The notes under the pieces were generated by a model. It was not told where the DNA came from. It worked only from the letters and a program-made list of their open reading frames with translations, and ran no database searches. Below, one piece after another: positions 12,671-24,420 of a stretch of DNA of 64,000 nt (its first letter is position 1; each line of letters begins with the position of its first letter). Position numbers and translations under genes: made by a program. Source of the stretch: Serinus canaria (lineage: Eukaryota; Chordata; Aves; Passeriformes; Fringillidae); contig NC_066343.1 in assembly GCF_022539315.1 (NCBI RefSeq), forward strand, positions 38,234,649-38,298,648. Reading direction: 5' to 3'.

Positions 12671-12713
12671 GTAAAAGCCACATGACATTGTGGCTTTTAC
12701 TATGTGGCTTTTA
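12671..12713. repeat. Perfect 12-base hairpin plus extra arm copy
   Basis: GTAAAAGCCACA (12671-12682) pairs exactly with TGTGGCTTTTAC (12689-12700) across the loop TGACAT. A second copy of the right arm, TATGTGGCTTTTA, follows at 12701-12713, so the left arm could pair with either. Confidence 0.85.
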
Positions 12714-13246
12714 TCCACATTTACCCATGGATAAAAAGCAAATGCTTCCTCTCCAAGGCTGTTGTCCTGGGTTGCTCTAAAAGATCTGATCAGGAATGTG
12801 GTATAGTAACATGAGGATATAATAGGTCCCCTGTGAGGCAACCCTCAAATATTTTTCTTCAGACCTCATCTCAGCAGGTTACAATCACCTAAAAATCTTA
12901 ACACAGGGTATGCTCTGTGGTGCTTGTCTCAGGACAGACACCTTCCTTAATGGGGCTATTTTGTAACAAGACATCCAAAAGAAGAAGAAATTATTGTCCA
13001 CAACCACAGGATGCATAACTTCCAAATGCAAGAGTCTTGTTTTCATTTAAAACTGTTCTAAGTAGGAGAAAGTTTACATGAGTAAGTAGGAAAGATGTGC
13101 CTCAGTGGGAGAGTTTGAAACTGTTTTGATCTCTAAGATATTTCTCAAGCCTAGATTCTTTTCCACAGTATCATTTTGACTTTTTTTTTTCAAGAGCATG
13201 TTAAAAGAATGACAATTTTACAGTCAGAATATAAAATCATAAGCAA

Positions 13247-13270
13247 ATTCTCAATGGGATTCTCAATGGG
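13247..13270. repeat. 12-base tandem duplication
   Basis: ATTCTCAATGGG occurs twice head to tail (13247-13258 and 13259-13270) without a mismatch. Confidence 0.85.
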
Positions 13271-14276
13271 ATAGACTCTAACCTGGGAAAGAAAACATTT
13301 ATATCCTGGTACAAGCAGGTGTAATCCCCAAAGGCTCTTTGGGCTCAGCAGTACTGTTTGGTGTTCAATTACATGCAGACTGTGTACACCCTGCACAAAT
13401 GTGGTTCAATATGACTTCATTCATCTTTGGGGCATACAATATAGTGCATATGCAAACAGTGGATTGCATAGTATCTGTGCACTTCTGCATGCTCCATAAG
13501 TAGCTGAGTGCTGGCTAGCTAAACACAGATATGTGTGGGTGTGTGGAGACTGGGTTTGCTCTTAGTAACCTAAAAGTAACAAGCCAATTTCATGGAGAAA
13601 ATGAAGGGTGTAGCTCTACCTTGGGATTCCTGATATAATATAAATTAAAAATATTATTAACCTTGCCACCTACAATCATCGCTAATTCCTATCCCTTGCA
13701 ACCCCCTCCCTGAGCTAGCCCATTTCACTACTTAAAGATGCAAAGAGAGCATGGATAATAATCCAGCTAATAAGAGTGGAGAAGAAAAATGCCACACTGG
13801 GCAGTTTCTGCCTTTTCTTTCTGACCCAGACCAGCCACCACTCCACCAGTCCTGTGACTAGCCCTGTTGTCACCAAAAAACTGCCACCCAGATGGAGAAC
13901 AGCCGTGCACGAGTAGGTCAGAACACAGAGAGCTCAGCTGCTCCTCTCATTCCATGGCCTGCCACCTCCAGTGTCCCTGCTGTGCCCTAGGCCCTGCCTC
14001 TCTGCCATGCCTTGCTGGCCTTGTCACTGCCATATTAGCATTTCTGTGTTCTTGGTTACCTTCTTGAGGTTGCTGTGCTTCCTCCTCCAGCTTCTGCCCA
14101 TCCTCAAGAGAGTTGCTGCTTTGCAGCTTTACAGGCACTTCTCAGAGCCAGTGCTGGCCCTTGCTTGTATGTGTGGAGGAGTTTGGGTGTCTGGAGAGCA
14201 CGGCTGTTGCCAGCTTACTAGTGCTTGAGCTCAGATGTCAGCATGAGACAGCCTCTCCATGACTGACCTCTCCCTC

Positions 14277-14330
14277 AAATTGGGGCTTTTCAACCTAGAG
14301 AAGAGAAGCTTGTGTGGGGACCTTTGGAAC
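14277..14330 (+). mobile_element. Short CR1 remnant
   Basis: The stretch translates to a sequence close to LGLFNLEKRSLCGDL, the conserved C-terminal block of CR1 ORF2 that is also present at 8.7 kb. Homology is lost after about 55 bases on the right, and the left border is unclear. It lies about 250 bases from the LTR-type element. The assignment rests on one short block. Confidence 0.5.
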
Positions 14331-14585
14331 AACCCACTCAAGAAATGCCAATGAATTTCCATGGCCCTGCAGTAGACCATGTGGGCACCTAAGCAGCTCT
14401 AGTTTCTTGTGTTTGGTGAAAACAGCAGCAGGATGAGTAATGCAGTGACCTTGGTGGTTGAACTGGCTCAACTGGTTCAGCTGGAGATGGACAGTACCAC
14501 ACATCTCCAAGTCGTGGTTCCACAAAGCCTGATAGTCTCCTCTTGTCTCTTCCTCTGCACGCAAACATTTTGACTCTATGGTGCT
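14331..14585. other. Spacer left of the LTR-type element
   Basis: About 255 bases with no recognisable repeat or gene. I found no convincing target-site duplication between its right edge and the sequence just past 16081. Confidence 0.5.
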
Positions 14586-14770
14586 TCTAGTGGTTTGACA
14601 CTGGACCAAGCCAGGCACCCAGGAGAGTCACCCCCACCAACCTCCCCCATCACAGCAGGGCAAAGGAGTGAAAAGGCAAAAAAAAGTTAACAAAGGCTTC
14701 ATGGGTGAGATAAGGACCAGGAGAAATATTTCTAGGGCAAAACAGGCTCAACTTTAGTTGCAAAGAGAAA

Positions 14771-14776
14771 TTTATT
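14771..14776 (-). promoter_or_regulatory. AATAAA signal of the LTR-type element
   Basis: TTTATT on the plus strand reads AATAAA on the minus strand, about 185 bases before the element's minus-strand 3' end. Its place agrees with what I recall of related copies. Present activity is unknown. Confidence 0.4.
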
Positions 14777-15230
14777 GCTAACAGAATCAGAGAAGTAAAA
14801 TAAGCCCTTGAAATACCTTCTCCCTCCCAGCCCCTCCCTCCTTCCCACCAGTGGAGCAGGGAGACAGGGCATGGGGGTTTTGGTCAGTTCATCACCAAGA
14901 CTTTCTTCCACTGCTCTGGGAGAGGAGTCCTTCCCCTGTGAGACCGTGGGGTCCCTCCCACGGGAGACAGTTCTCTGTGAGCTTCCCAGGTGTGGGTCCG
15001 TTCTCACGAGCAGCAGCCAAACCACACCTGCAGCAATAGGAGTCCCTCCCATGGGCACTCAGTCCTCCCAAAACTGCTGTGACATGGGTCTCTCTTTCCA
15101 TGGGGTGCAGCCCTCCAAGGACAGGCTGCTCCAGCCTGGAAGCAGGGCCCTCCCTCTCCTCTGGGTCTCCCACTGGATCACAGCCTCCTCAAGCCATCCA
15201 CCCACTCTGGCCTGGGCACTTCCAACACAG

Positions 15231-15695
15231 GCTGTGGGTGGATCTCTGCATCCCCCATGGATCCCATGGGCTGTGGGTGGATCTCTGCATCCCCCATGGA
15301 TCCCATGGGCTGTGGGTGGATCTCTGCATCCCCCATGGATCCCATGGGCTGTGGGTGGATCTCTGCATCCCCCATGGATCCTCATGGGCTGTGGGTGGAT
15401 CTCTGCATCCCCCATGGATCTCATGGGCTGTGGGTGGATCTCTGCATCCCCTGTGGATCCCATGGGCTGTGGGTGGATCTCTGCATCCCCATGGATCCCA
15501 TGGGCTGTGGGTGGATCTCTGCATCCCCCATGGATCTCATGGGCTGTGGGTGGATCTCTGCATCCCCTGTGGATCCCATTGGCTGTGGGTGGATCTCTGC
15601 ATCCCCATGGATCCCATGGGCTGTGGGTGGATCTCTGCATCCCCATGGATCCCATGGGCTGTGGGTGGATCTCTGCATCCCCATGGATCCCATGG
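15231..15695. repeat. Minisatellite, 12 copies of about 39 bases
   Basis: Unit starts (GCTGTGGGTGGATC) are at 15231, 15270, 15309, 15348, 15388, 15427, 15466, 15504, 15543, 15582, 15620 and 15658. A degenerate copy beginning GCTGCAGG starts at 15696. Spacings are 39, 39, 39, 40, 39, 39, 38, 39, 39, 38, 38 and 38. Variants sit in the CCCCCATGGATCCCATGG half. Because 39 is divisible by three, every frame without a stop stays open, giving long spurious frames on both strands (347 codons plus, 224 codons minus). Units 5-7 and 8-10 form a duplicated trimer. The array lies inside the LTR-type element and appears to be an expansion of a unit it already contains. Confidence 0.95.
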
Positions 15696-18600
15696 GCTGC
15701 AGGGGCACAGCTGCTTCCCCATGGTCTCACCATGGCCTGCAGAGGAATCTCAGCTCTGGTGCCTGGAGCACCTCCTGCCCCTCCTTCTCCACTGACCTTG
15801 ATGTCTCCATCTTGTTTCCCTCACATGTTCTCACCTCCTCCTCTTCTCTGACTAGGAGCAAAAACTCTGTGACTTTGTTTTGGTTTTCTTCTAAAATATG
15901 TCATCACAGAGGCATTACCAACCTCTCTCACTGGCCCAGTTTTGGCCAGCAGCATGTCCATCTTCAGAGCCATCAGGGATGGGCTCTGCTGAATGTGGTG
16001 GGAAACCTCTGGCACTTTCTCACAGGAGCCATCTCTGTAGCCCCCCTGCTACCTCAAACCAGTCTGTGCAAAATCAACACAGTTTTGAAGCATTGAATCA
16101 CGTTCCTACAGGTTTTGCTGTAAGTGTTAAAAGTAGCAAAACTAGGATTTCTGAGTGCAATACTAAGGACATAATGTAACAGACTTCAGTCTTCTCTCAC
16201 ACCTGTTCTCCCTGGGTACAATCCGCTCATGGGCTTCCACCTGGCTTTTCAGCAGCTGATTAAATTGAACGTAATTAAAATATGGCATCTTATCTTACTG
16301 CAGCTGTTTTCCAGCTGCAAATATTTTCTATGTCCCTTCCTGCATGTGGCAGTTTAAACTTGGAGACGAATGGTATCTAACAAGGCAAAATACAAGCAGG
16401 TTCCTTAGAGGAAATTACTGCCTGAACCCTGCTGTGAAAAACCATTTGGTTGCTAGAAGTAGTCAGGATGTTGTCACTAAGGAGGCTGTTGGTTGAGATG
16501 AAATGATTTGCCAGCCTTGGTAAACAAAAGGTCTCTGTGTCCTTCTGACTCATTGCGGAAGTGTCCTTTACAGCCAAGGAATGTATGTTTGGAGGATGAA
16601 AATCCTCTCTTAAATCTGACTTATCCGATGGCTGCACAATCACTTCCCATACACTGTAGAAACTGAAAATACAAACATATGCAGGTCTTGGACAAAACTT
16701 AGCTGTCATCCTGTATGTGGGTAGCAGCCTAACACCTGGGAAATCCTCTTAATTGTGATAAAGAAGATGCCAAAACAGACAGTACCCCTGATTTTGGACT
16801 TTTACTGAAGCTTGTTTAAATAATCTGAAATTTATTTCAGATGGGCACAGCAGCAGCACCAGCATCTGGATGCAAGTCTGGCTCACACAGGAGCCCCAAA
16901 GTCTCACTTTAGTTCATTAAAGAAAATCAGTTTTTAAATAAGGATAAAAAATTCTACATACACACAGAAATACTGATATTCATGGATATTTAATTAAATC
17001 AATAGATCATAGTACATGTTTATTGCAGCATTCTTTAGCTACCCGTAGCTGGTAGGGTTGTACTCCTTGCTGCAGCTACTTATGGAGCTGTTGATGTGAC
17101 TCTGTGCTGTGAGTGGAGACAGCAAGCCCTTGTGACATCGTATGCAATGGCTTCATAAATCACATTTCTCTGAGAAACTGACCCAAAGTGTCTTGCATGC
17201 ACCACATGTAGTACCATTCTTGGGGATGATCCCACTAACTTGGCCTGAATAATATAAGAAATGGCAAATTACTTTGGAAATTGTTGATATCATTCTTCCC
17301 TTCTCTCCCCACCAGCTGTCAAAAGCTAACAGAGGCACTCCAAAATCCCTTACGATAGCAGTTCCTCAGTTTTATTGCTTTCCAGTTCCAGTTGTTCAGT
17401 GGAAACAAGAGAGCTGGAAATTGATTCACAAACCAGAACTAATTTGAAAATTATTTTACTTTTTTTTTTTCCTGAGGTTTTTATGTTTTGTGCAATTGCT
17501 TGTATTCTGGAATTTAATACTGAATTGTTTCAAATTGCACAGACAGCACTGCATAGCCTTGGTTTTGTGCTCTTTGAATGTTATGCCTGAATTTTTCCTA
17601 ACAGTTTTGTAGGTGGTTTTGAGCTGGCTTCTACAACTGCACTCTTCATTATGCTTGTCCAGAAATTTATGTGCTGTTTTTTGTGGTCTCAGATATGTGC
17701 ATGCTAGCGGCATTAGCACATATCCACATGACCAAGCAGACGTGCTCTCAACATTTCATTCTACAATTGCATAAATGCAATCTGGAGGTACAAACTGAAA
17801 ACTGGTTGCGAAAATCCTGTGCTGAAGTTTTTGCCACAAAATAAAATCATTGTAAAAGTGACAAGAATGTTTATGTTTAGCACACCCACCTCAGGGCCCT
17901 CACTGAGAAGCACTTTCTTGAGAGGAACATACACATTTTTAGCTATAGTACAAATGAAGGCTATCCACAAAATATTAGGATGACAGTGTTGCATTCTGAT
18001 TTAAGCTTGAGAAAGAAAACTACCCCCAGTTTTTGTGTCATGCAAACCTATTTTAAGAATTTGAGAGAACCTTAAGCAATGTATAAATCTTCTGCAGAAA
18101 AGTTATTTTTTAGGAAATGTGGTTTAAAATATATATTTTTTAATGATATGGAATAATGTCATTGATTAAATATTTCAACAGTGTATCTAAAAGGTGAAGT
18201 GGAAAGCAAGAAATGTTTGGTTAAGAAGTATAAAAAGAGAATTTGATACCAGATTTCTCAAGACTTGTAGTCTCTCAGACTGCTCTAATTTGAGAGAATC
18301 AGAAATGAAAATTAATATTTCACTTGAGAAAAGAGTGAAAAAGATGTCCTGAAATGAACCCTTTAAAAGCCTTTTTTAAACTTACCCATGGATTAGAAAC
18401 TAATCTCAGAAACTGTTTTCCTTACATTCAGTAATAAAGCCAAGTTCTTGTTCTTCAGAGAGCGTTACATCTCCATGTGAATTGTCAGACGTTTTCCAGA
18501 CACATTTGTGGTTGTGTTCTTTGAAATATTATAAAATTTTTGTTACTTCTTCCTTAGCTTCTTGTGTGGTAAGTAGCACTGATGCCTCCAACTTCCAATA

Positions 18601-19002
18601 TGGAGAAGATCCAAGCACAGTCATGTATCAATGTGGCATATTTTCAGTCATTTAATTTTTTCTTTTTCTCTCCTACAAGCTGTAGATTGGAAAAAACCCA
18701 TATTTTTTAGAATCCAGTGTTCAGTAGAACGTTGCTGAAGCATTATATATTATTTTTCAAGAAAATTTATGATGGATGAGAACCGTAAAGTGAGTATCCC
18801 TCAAAGCCACATGGACATGCACATCCTTCCAAATATAATTATTTTCCAAACTAAGCAAGGATTAGCTAAAGATGTTTTGGAACCACAAAATGTTATTTTT
18901 AAAAGGTAGCTCATGATTGAGATAGATTAAGACTAAACATGGCTGGGATCAGCCAAAACCACAAAGAGCCTAATTTGTTCACATATTTATGTCTGGAGAA
19001 GA

Positions 19003-19036
19003 ATTTCAGGGCCTTCAGCAACCAAGGCCCTGAAAT
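19003..19036. repeat. Perfect hairpin, 13-base stem
   Basis: ATTTCAGGGCCTT (19003-19015) and AAGGCCCTGAAAT (19024-19036) are exact reverse complements around an 8-base loop. No T-run or coding context follows. Confidence 0.85.
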
Positions 19037-20015
19037 CCTCCAGCAAATTTTGCAGTAAAATGATAGGTTGTTGGTTTTGCTTTGTTTTGCTGTTTTTTTA
19101 ATGGACTTGTCCTTTTTAAAACTTGTGCCTTCCTCCCTCCCACACACATCAGCAGAGCAGTTCAAGCAGTGTCCCTGCAGGTCACTGAGTCCCAAAGCAT
19201 TGCCCAAGACTTTTTAAAAGGCAGGAATGGTTCAGCTGAGGGATGCTCCACAGCCTTGTGACTGAGGTCACATTCACCAAGCAGCTCCTCTCCCACGCTG
19301 CCTCTCATTCCCAGGCGCACAGAGCACTGGAGCAGTCTCTCCATGGGCATGGATTAGCATGACTGAGGAAGGGAGGTGTGAATAAGAACCGGCGCATGTC
19401 TGTGAATTTGTGTCAATGGTGAGCTTTATGGAAACAGATACTGAGTTTTTCTTAAGGCAAGAGTTTCTCTGTTTATCCCACTGGGAACCCCTGTTTATTT
19501 ATTTTAATTTCTTTCCAATTGTACCTATTTTAAGTGTGATTCTGTGACCTTTTCACATTAAAAGCAACAATGCCAAACAACAGCTTTGATGACCTCCAAG
19601 ATTCACAGCCCAAAGATGTTTATTCCTTTTATCACCACCACATGCTAAATAAATGACATTCATTATTCTATTGACAGACCTGAAAAACATAGCAATTTGC
19701 CTTTAACTTATCTGAAATAACCAAAAATATTTTTTCCAAAAGTATAAAACTTCTGGCATTATAAGGCTGCATCTTTTTTGAGAAGTCCTCCTGCTGTTGG
19801 TCTGGTTTCACTTCAGTGGGACAAGGATGGTTAACCTGGGCTGTCATCATGGTAGCACAGGTCACTCAATAGGCCTGACATTATTTTCTCCTTTCAAAAA
19901 TGCTTTTAAAATTGTGACTGTGATTTGCTCTGTAGTGTTCAAATTACTTGGAGAGCTAAAACCAAACTGTCCATATGCATACACGTGCGCATACAAATGC
20001 ATACTACATATACCT

Positions 20016-20072
20016 GAGGAGAGAACAGAGAGGGAGAAAGTGTGAGTGAGTGTGAGAGACAGAATGAGAGAG
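20016..20072. repeat. Purine-rich GA/GTGA tract
   Basis: Irregular GAGAG, GGGAG and GTGAGTGAG words make a stretch that is almost pyrimidine-free apart from T in GTGA. It is low-complexity sequence directly after a run of ATAC/ATGC words. Confidence 0.7.
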
Positions 20073-20640
20073 TCAGTAATGCCTTGCTGTGCCCTGTGCT
20101 AGCTAAAACAAAGGGATCCAACTCTCAGGACTCACTCAGTTATAGAGAACAAGACCCAGATGCAGCTTCACTGGCAAAAAAACCTGTTATTTAAAAAAAA
20201 AAACCCAATCTTAGAACATTCAATTTGCCAAGTGGTTTTAAAGGATTTATGTCTTTGTAAAAGCAAGGACAATACATGATACAAGAAATATTTATTCCCT
20301 AACCACCATACTGAATTTGCTTTGTATTCAGCTTTCCTTTATTTTTGTTCTTGAATGCTGACTGCAGGTTGTGATATCTGTGAGGAGGTTTCTCAGAAGA
20401 CCAGACAGCTTCCAGCATGGCACATTCTACTGATGTTGTGTCATTTTGCCAATAACAAGGCAGATAATATATGTTGTAAGTGCAGCCAATTTATTTGATC
20501 TCCAGGGATACTAACAGAAAATTTAATTACAGCAAATGAAATTTTTAGAGAAATACCTGAAAACAGAAGATTCTTTTCCTTCCACTAATGGAAGGAGTGT
20601 TATTATCCCTGATTCCTATGGGGGAGGATGAGGTATACAA

Positions 20641-20690
20641 TTTTTCTTAAATATCGCAAGAAAGAAATTTTTCTTAAATATTGCAAGAAA
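20641..20690. repeat. 27-base tandem duplication
   Basis: TTTTTCTTAAATAT followed by CGCAAGAAA (from 20641) is repeated from 20668 with one change (TGCAAGAAA). A further partial ATATTGCAA follows. Confidence 0.8.
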
Positions 20691-21529
20691 TATTGCAATT
20701 TGATTGCATTCTGAAATCAAATGTCCTGTTAGATTCAAAGGTTAGATTCTTCCAAGAAAGGCAGAAAAAGTAAAAGGGAAATGAGATGAGAAGCAGATTG
20801 CTTTAATTCCTGAGTCTCACAATGCACCAGTGGGCAGAACAGGCCTGGTGTGGATAGGACACCCACATTCTTCTTCAAGGGGTCACCTTAGCTCACTTCA
20901 CCCAAGTTCAGTAACCTGGCACCAGGCCTTTGGTTCATGAAGACTGAGACAATGGCAACCACAGTTCATAAAAAATTATCTGGAAGAGAAAAATATGATT
21001 AAAAACTTAATTGGAACTTAGAAAAGAATTGCTGAATTGTATCTTTTGCACAGAGGTAGGAAATTGTTATTAGGAGTAATTTGGGCATAATGCATGCCCT
21101 GTGTTCCACAGAGTATATGAAATAAATGTAACATGTTGTGTACAATAACCCTTGTCCTTTGACAGCATATGGTTCAACAGTTTATCCATTTCTGCAGGGG
21201 AGGATTACATCAATGCTGGCTCCTCCTTCCTGGAGTCTGCACCATATCAATTCCCTTGTAACCTGGACAGGCTCCATCCCACAGCCCTGCAGCTGTCCTT
21301 CCTTGCTTCCCATCAGAAGATTGTCCCAGAGCTTTGTATCAACAGGGTGAGAAACCTCCATCTAACTTCTGGCTTAGATATAGCCATACTTACTATCTCC
21401 CGTGACACCTTTTGTTGGCATTATTCTATACCTTAAACTACTTTTTGAATGTCATATGCAGCAGTTTTTGAGCATCTTTGTATGACCCCATCTTCCACTC
21501 AGCACTCAGCCTTCTCATGCCTTGTCACT

Positions 21530-21531
<2 letters not shown>

Positions 21532-21560
<29 letters not shown>
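21532..21560. repeat. Poly(T) run of 29
   Basis: An uninterrupted run of 29 T. It would be a poly(A) tail if read on the minus strand, but no retroposon body is recognisable next to it. Confidence 0.9.
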
Positions 21561-21563
<3 letters not shown>

Positions 21564-23540
21564 GCCAGCAGACTGTCTTCTCACTTGGGACTGATCTGCC
21601 ACCACCCCATCCTATTGCTAATTCTGCCTTTCTTCAGGTGCCATTTGAATTAATCTCTCTTTGATCTGGCGTGGATAGAAATGTAACCAGCTCTACTGGA
21701 TACCTAGCTTTGAATGGTCCTAGCCCACTAAAATCTAGACCCATATGTGCTTTTTTTGTGTTGCTTGTTTAATTATGTCTGACAGGCAGTGAAGCTTTCC
21801 TCCCACAAGTATTTTTTTCTATTGATCATAAAGTAGCTTTGTTCCAGCTAACACATCTATTGTGCATGTGAAACTTTCCTTAGGCCAGTCACTGCCCGTG
21901 TTCATGCCTTAATAACCAGCAAATGTACTTTGGCATGAAACAAAGACATAAATAATTATGTATAAATTCAGATGCACTGATTAGTTTGTGAGTAAAGCTT
22001 TCCATCACCAGTGCATGAGCTGAAGGAACACAGCCAGGAAATCCAGATTACAGTCACCAGGAGGAGGCTCAATTATTCTAGTCTTAGCATGCGTAACTGT
22101 AACACCATTAAACACAGTATTACCCAACTCTTTTAAAAAGTCTGTGTAAAAAAGTTGAAGAAAACTGAAAATACCTTTGCATTTAGAAGAAAAATAAAAC
22201 CATTTCAGGTTGATCATGTGAAGCTTTTGGTAGTTACTGAGTTTCTCAAAGGCCTTCTCCACCTCCTCCATCTTAACAAGGCGTCTTGCCTAGGATGCCA
22301 AAACTGCGTGTACCAAGCATGAGGGAAAGGAATCTTTTTAGTTTCTTTTGCTAAATCTTCACAGTAAGTCTGGAGAAGTAATTGACATTTAGCCAGTGTC
22401 CTAAATACTCCAGTAATAAATGCCTTGGCAATACCACAGCTAGAAAAACATTAAAATAATGAGTGATACAGAGACAGCTGTGCAACACTTTTTCCCATTA
22501 AAGAATATTGCTTTCAGTTGCTTATCACTTTGCCAAACAATTCAAGTTGAAATGTGGAGTGTCTGCTATGAGGTTGATTTTTTCTGGGAAAAATTCTGCT
22601 AGAATGGAAACATTTATGAGAATGAAATTGTAAGATGGGAGAGGGAGGGAGAATCATCTGCTTGCCCACATTAAAAAAAACTTACTCCAGACATTTCACT
22701 GAGTTGTTTTTGCACTCTGGAACTGGGACTTATAATCATGCCAAAATAGGGTTATTTGATACTAAAGGTGTTCAAGGTGCAATTCCAAGATCATGCCTTT
22801 AGAATAATCCAGAGCAATAATCCCCATCTGATGCCTTGGTCAGATGATTAAATACTTCAGAAGGGATTTGGAAGAACCTGAAGTTATGAAACAATAACTA
22901 CTTTGAGATTACATCTGTGACAACAGTCACTTCCATGAAACCTGAATTTCAGTCTCAACTTGTTCTCCAATGTGAACTTGGCCAAAATCATTCATGAAAG
23001 AGTACAAATCTGAACCATGCCTTTCAGATCTGTGTTTAGTCAAAATGGAGCTGACTTAGAAACTGTTGCTCAAGAAATTGTTGTTACTGAGAACAAAGAT
23101 AAAATGTGGTATTTACTTTGACTGGAAGTGAAAAATCTATAGCCCTCCAGGCAAAAGATCCAAAATGATACTGTTCTGGTAATGACTCATACCTCTCTCA
23201 ACACAGCACCTTGGGAGGAAAATTTAGTTCTGCTCAAGCAGTGTAGAATGTGGGAATTTGCCATAATGGTCTCAAAATTCATTATGCACAGCATATCCAA
23301 AACCCTCAAATGAAAGCCACAGAATGACAGGAGAAACTGAGAAGCTCTGGGCTCCCTGGAGACACCAAGTCTGCTCTGCTGCAGCATATCATGCTGATCA
23401 TTGCAGTGTGTTCATCTTTGACTCTTTTTAATCTTTCCCAAGCCTACCAGCTTGAATGCCCTTCTTTGTTCTTCCTTCCTTTCAAAGCCAGGAGTCCCAT
23501 GAAATCTTCATTCTGCAGGTATTGCAAATTTTAGGCAAAT

Positions 23541-23581
23541 TGTATTATCATTATTATTATTAGTAGTAGTAGTAATAGTTT
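23541..23581. repeat. ATT/AGT trinucleotide microsatellite
   Basis: ATTATT units pass into TAGTAG units, ending near AGTAATAGT. It marks the left edge of the GC-richer block and explains the run of tyrosines at the end of a spurious minus-strand frame. Confidence 0.85.
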
Positions 23582-23639
23582 AGTAACACGTAGTAATCCA
23601 CAGTAACACAATGGTGACAGAGACTAATTTTGACAGTGG

Positions 23640-24420
23640 TATTCATGGCCTGATATGAGCTGTCAGATCCACTGTGCCAGGCAGCAGAGGCAATTACAAG
23701 CCTGCATGTCACAATATCCCCTGCCACGCTGGATCCTTGAGGTCCCAGCATAATTCCAGTCTTGTTGGGCTGGGGTGCAAAACACGGGCCAGAAGGGACA
23801 GGCCACAGTGCAGCACGCAGGGCTCTAGGAAAAGCCAAAACACATCCAAGAAGAACGGAGGTAGGTGCCAAGTGAGAACTATGGGGGTAACCAGGCAGAA
23901 CCACACAACACAACCAAAACCCATGTCCCTGGAAAGCTGAGCATACAGCACCTGAGAGGAAGGGAAGCTCGTCCCACAGTGGGTAGAGGAGGTTGTGGGA
24001 GTGGTTTAAGTCCCATAGAACATACAGAAATGGGATCAGCATCTTCCACATACCAGCCAATTCCCAACTTGTTTCACCTCCCCACCCCTGCTCAGGTGTA
24101 TTCTGCTGCTGATTTCCTCCCTGACCCTTTTCAAACTTCCACTGAACCCAGCCTTTCCCCACGAGCCCCTGCTAACCCCACAAGGGATCCTGAGGGCCAT
24201 TCTGGGGCATTTTGGGCTGTTTCCATCTAGGCAATTGAGGGGGCTGGTCCATTCCTTCCCAGGCATGGCCTGGGCTCAGCTAGAGCAGATGGGACACAGG
24301 TACAGTGCTGGGCAGCCAGGGATGCACCAGTGGGAGGCAAGGGAATGTGGCTGTCAGTGGGGATGAATATCTGCTTTGTTTTCAGGAGCTGCTGAAGGCA
24401 GGAAACAGGAATGCCTGTTA
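23640..24420. other. GC-richer unidentified block
   Basis: About 780 bases are clearly richer in G and C than both flanks, with words such as CCCCACCCCTGCTCAGG and GGGCAGCCAGGG. A 200-codon minus-strand frame (24162-23560) crosses part of it. Its translation is rich in W, G and P, matches no family I know and runs into the AGT microsatellite, so I do not call it a gene. Old repeat, regulatory element or GC-biased unique sequence are all possible. Confidence 0.4.

Larger units (their letters stand above)
11131..14276. other. Non-coding sequence
   Basis: No gene or large repeat is recognised. It is AT-rich to about 13.7 kb. From 13.8 to 14.25 kb it is richer in C and CT-type words, without recognisable coding content. 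It includes hairpins at 12140-12166 and 12671-12700 and a 12-base tandem duplication at 13247-13270. The longest frame, 135 codons on the minus strand at 12124-12531, has no recognisable domain. Confidence 0.65.
14586..16081 (-). mobile_element. Probable LTR-type element (solo), minus strand
   Basis: I recognise this layout from memory of bird genomes as a common interspersed repeat, best explained as an endogenous-retrovirus LTR. On the minus strand it begins near 16081 (TGTGTTGATTTTGC) and passes a TATA-like CATATTTTAG (15901-15892). It then crosses GC-rich sequence with repeated wording (CTCCAG, CCATGG, GGGTCC) and reaches an AATAAA signal (14776-14771). The end near 14586 is worn and lacks a clean terminal CA. 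No internal viral genes flank it, so it looks solo. Its centre is enlarged by a minisatellite at 15231-15695. The family name and retroviral class are not determined. The long TATA-to-AATAAA distance is unusual for an LTR and leaves room for a different non-autonomous element. Confidence 0.65.
16082..23540. other. AT-rich non-coding sequence
   Basis: About 7.5 kb without a recognised gene or large transposon. Short frames lack domains. Small structures inside are a 13-pair hairpin (19003-19036), a purine-rich stretch (20016-20072), a 27-base tandem duplication (20641-20690) and a run of 29 T (21532-21560). The rest is unique by eye. Confidence 0.65.

Noticed and set aside
15231..15695. The regular array as a CRISPR
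   Set aside because: Units are directly contiguous with no unique spacers and lie in a eukaryotic mobile element.
14808..15851. 347-codon plus-strand open frame, with overlapping 279- and 238-codon plus frames and a 224-codon minus frame
   Set aside because: The frames exist because the 39-base minisatellite unit is a multiple of three and lacks stops in most frames. They are open on both strands and inside a mobile element.
23560..24162. 200-codon minus-strand frame
   Set aside because: No domain, no recognisable start context, a tail made by the AGT microsatellite, and competing frames on the other strand. Kept only as part of the GC-richer block.
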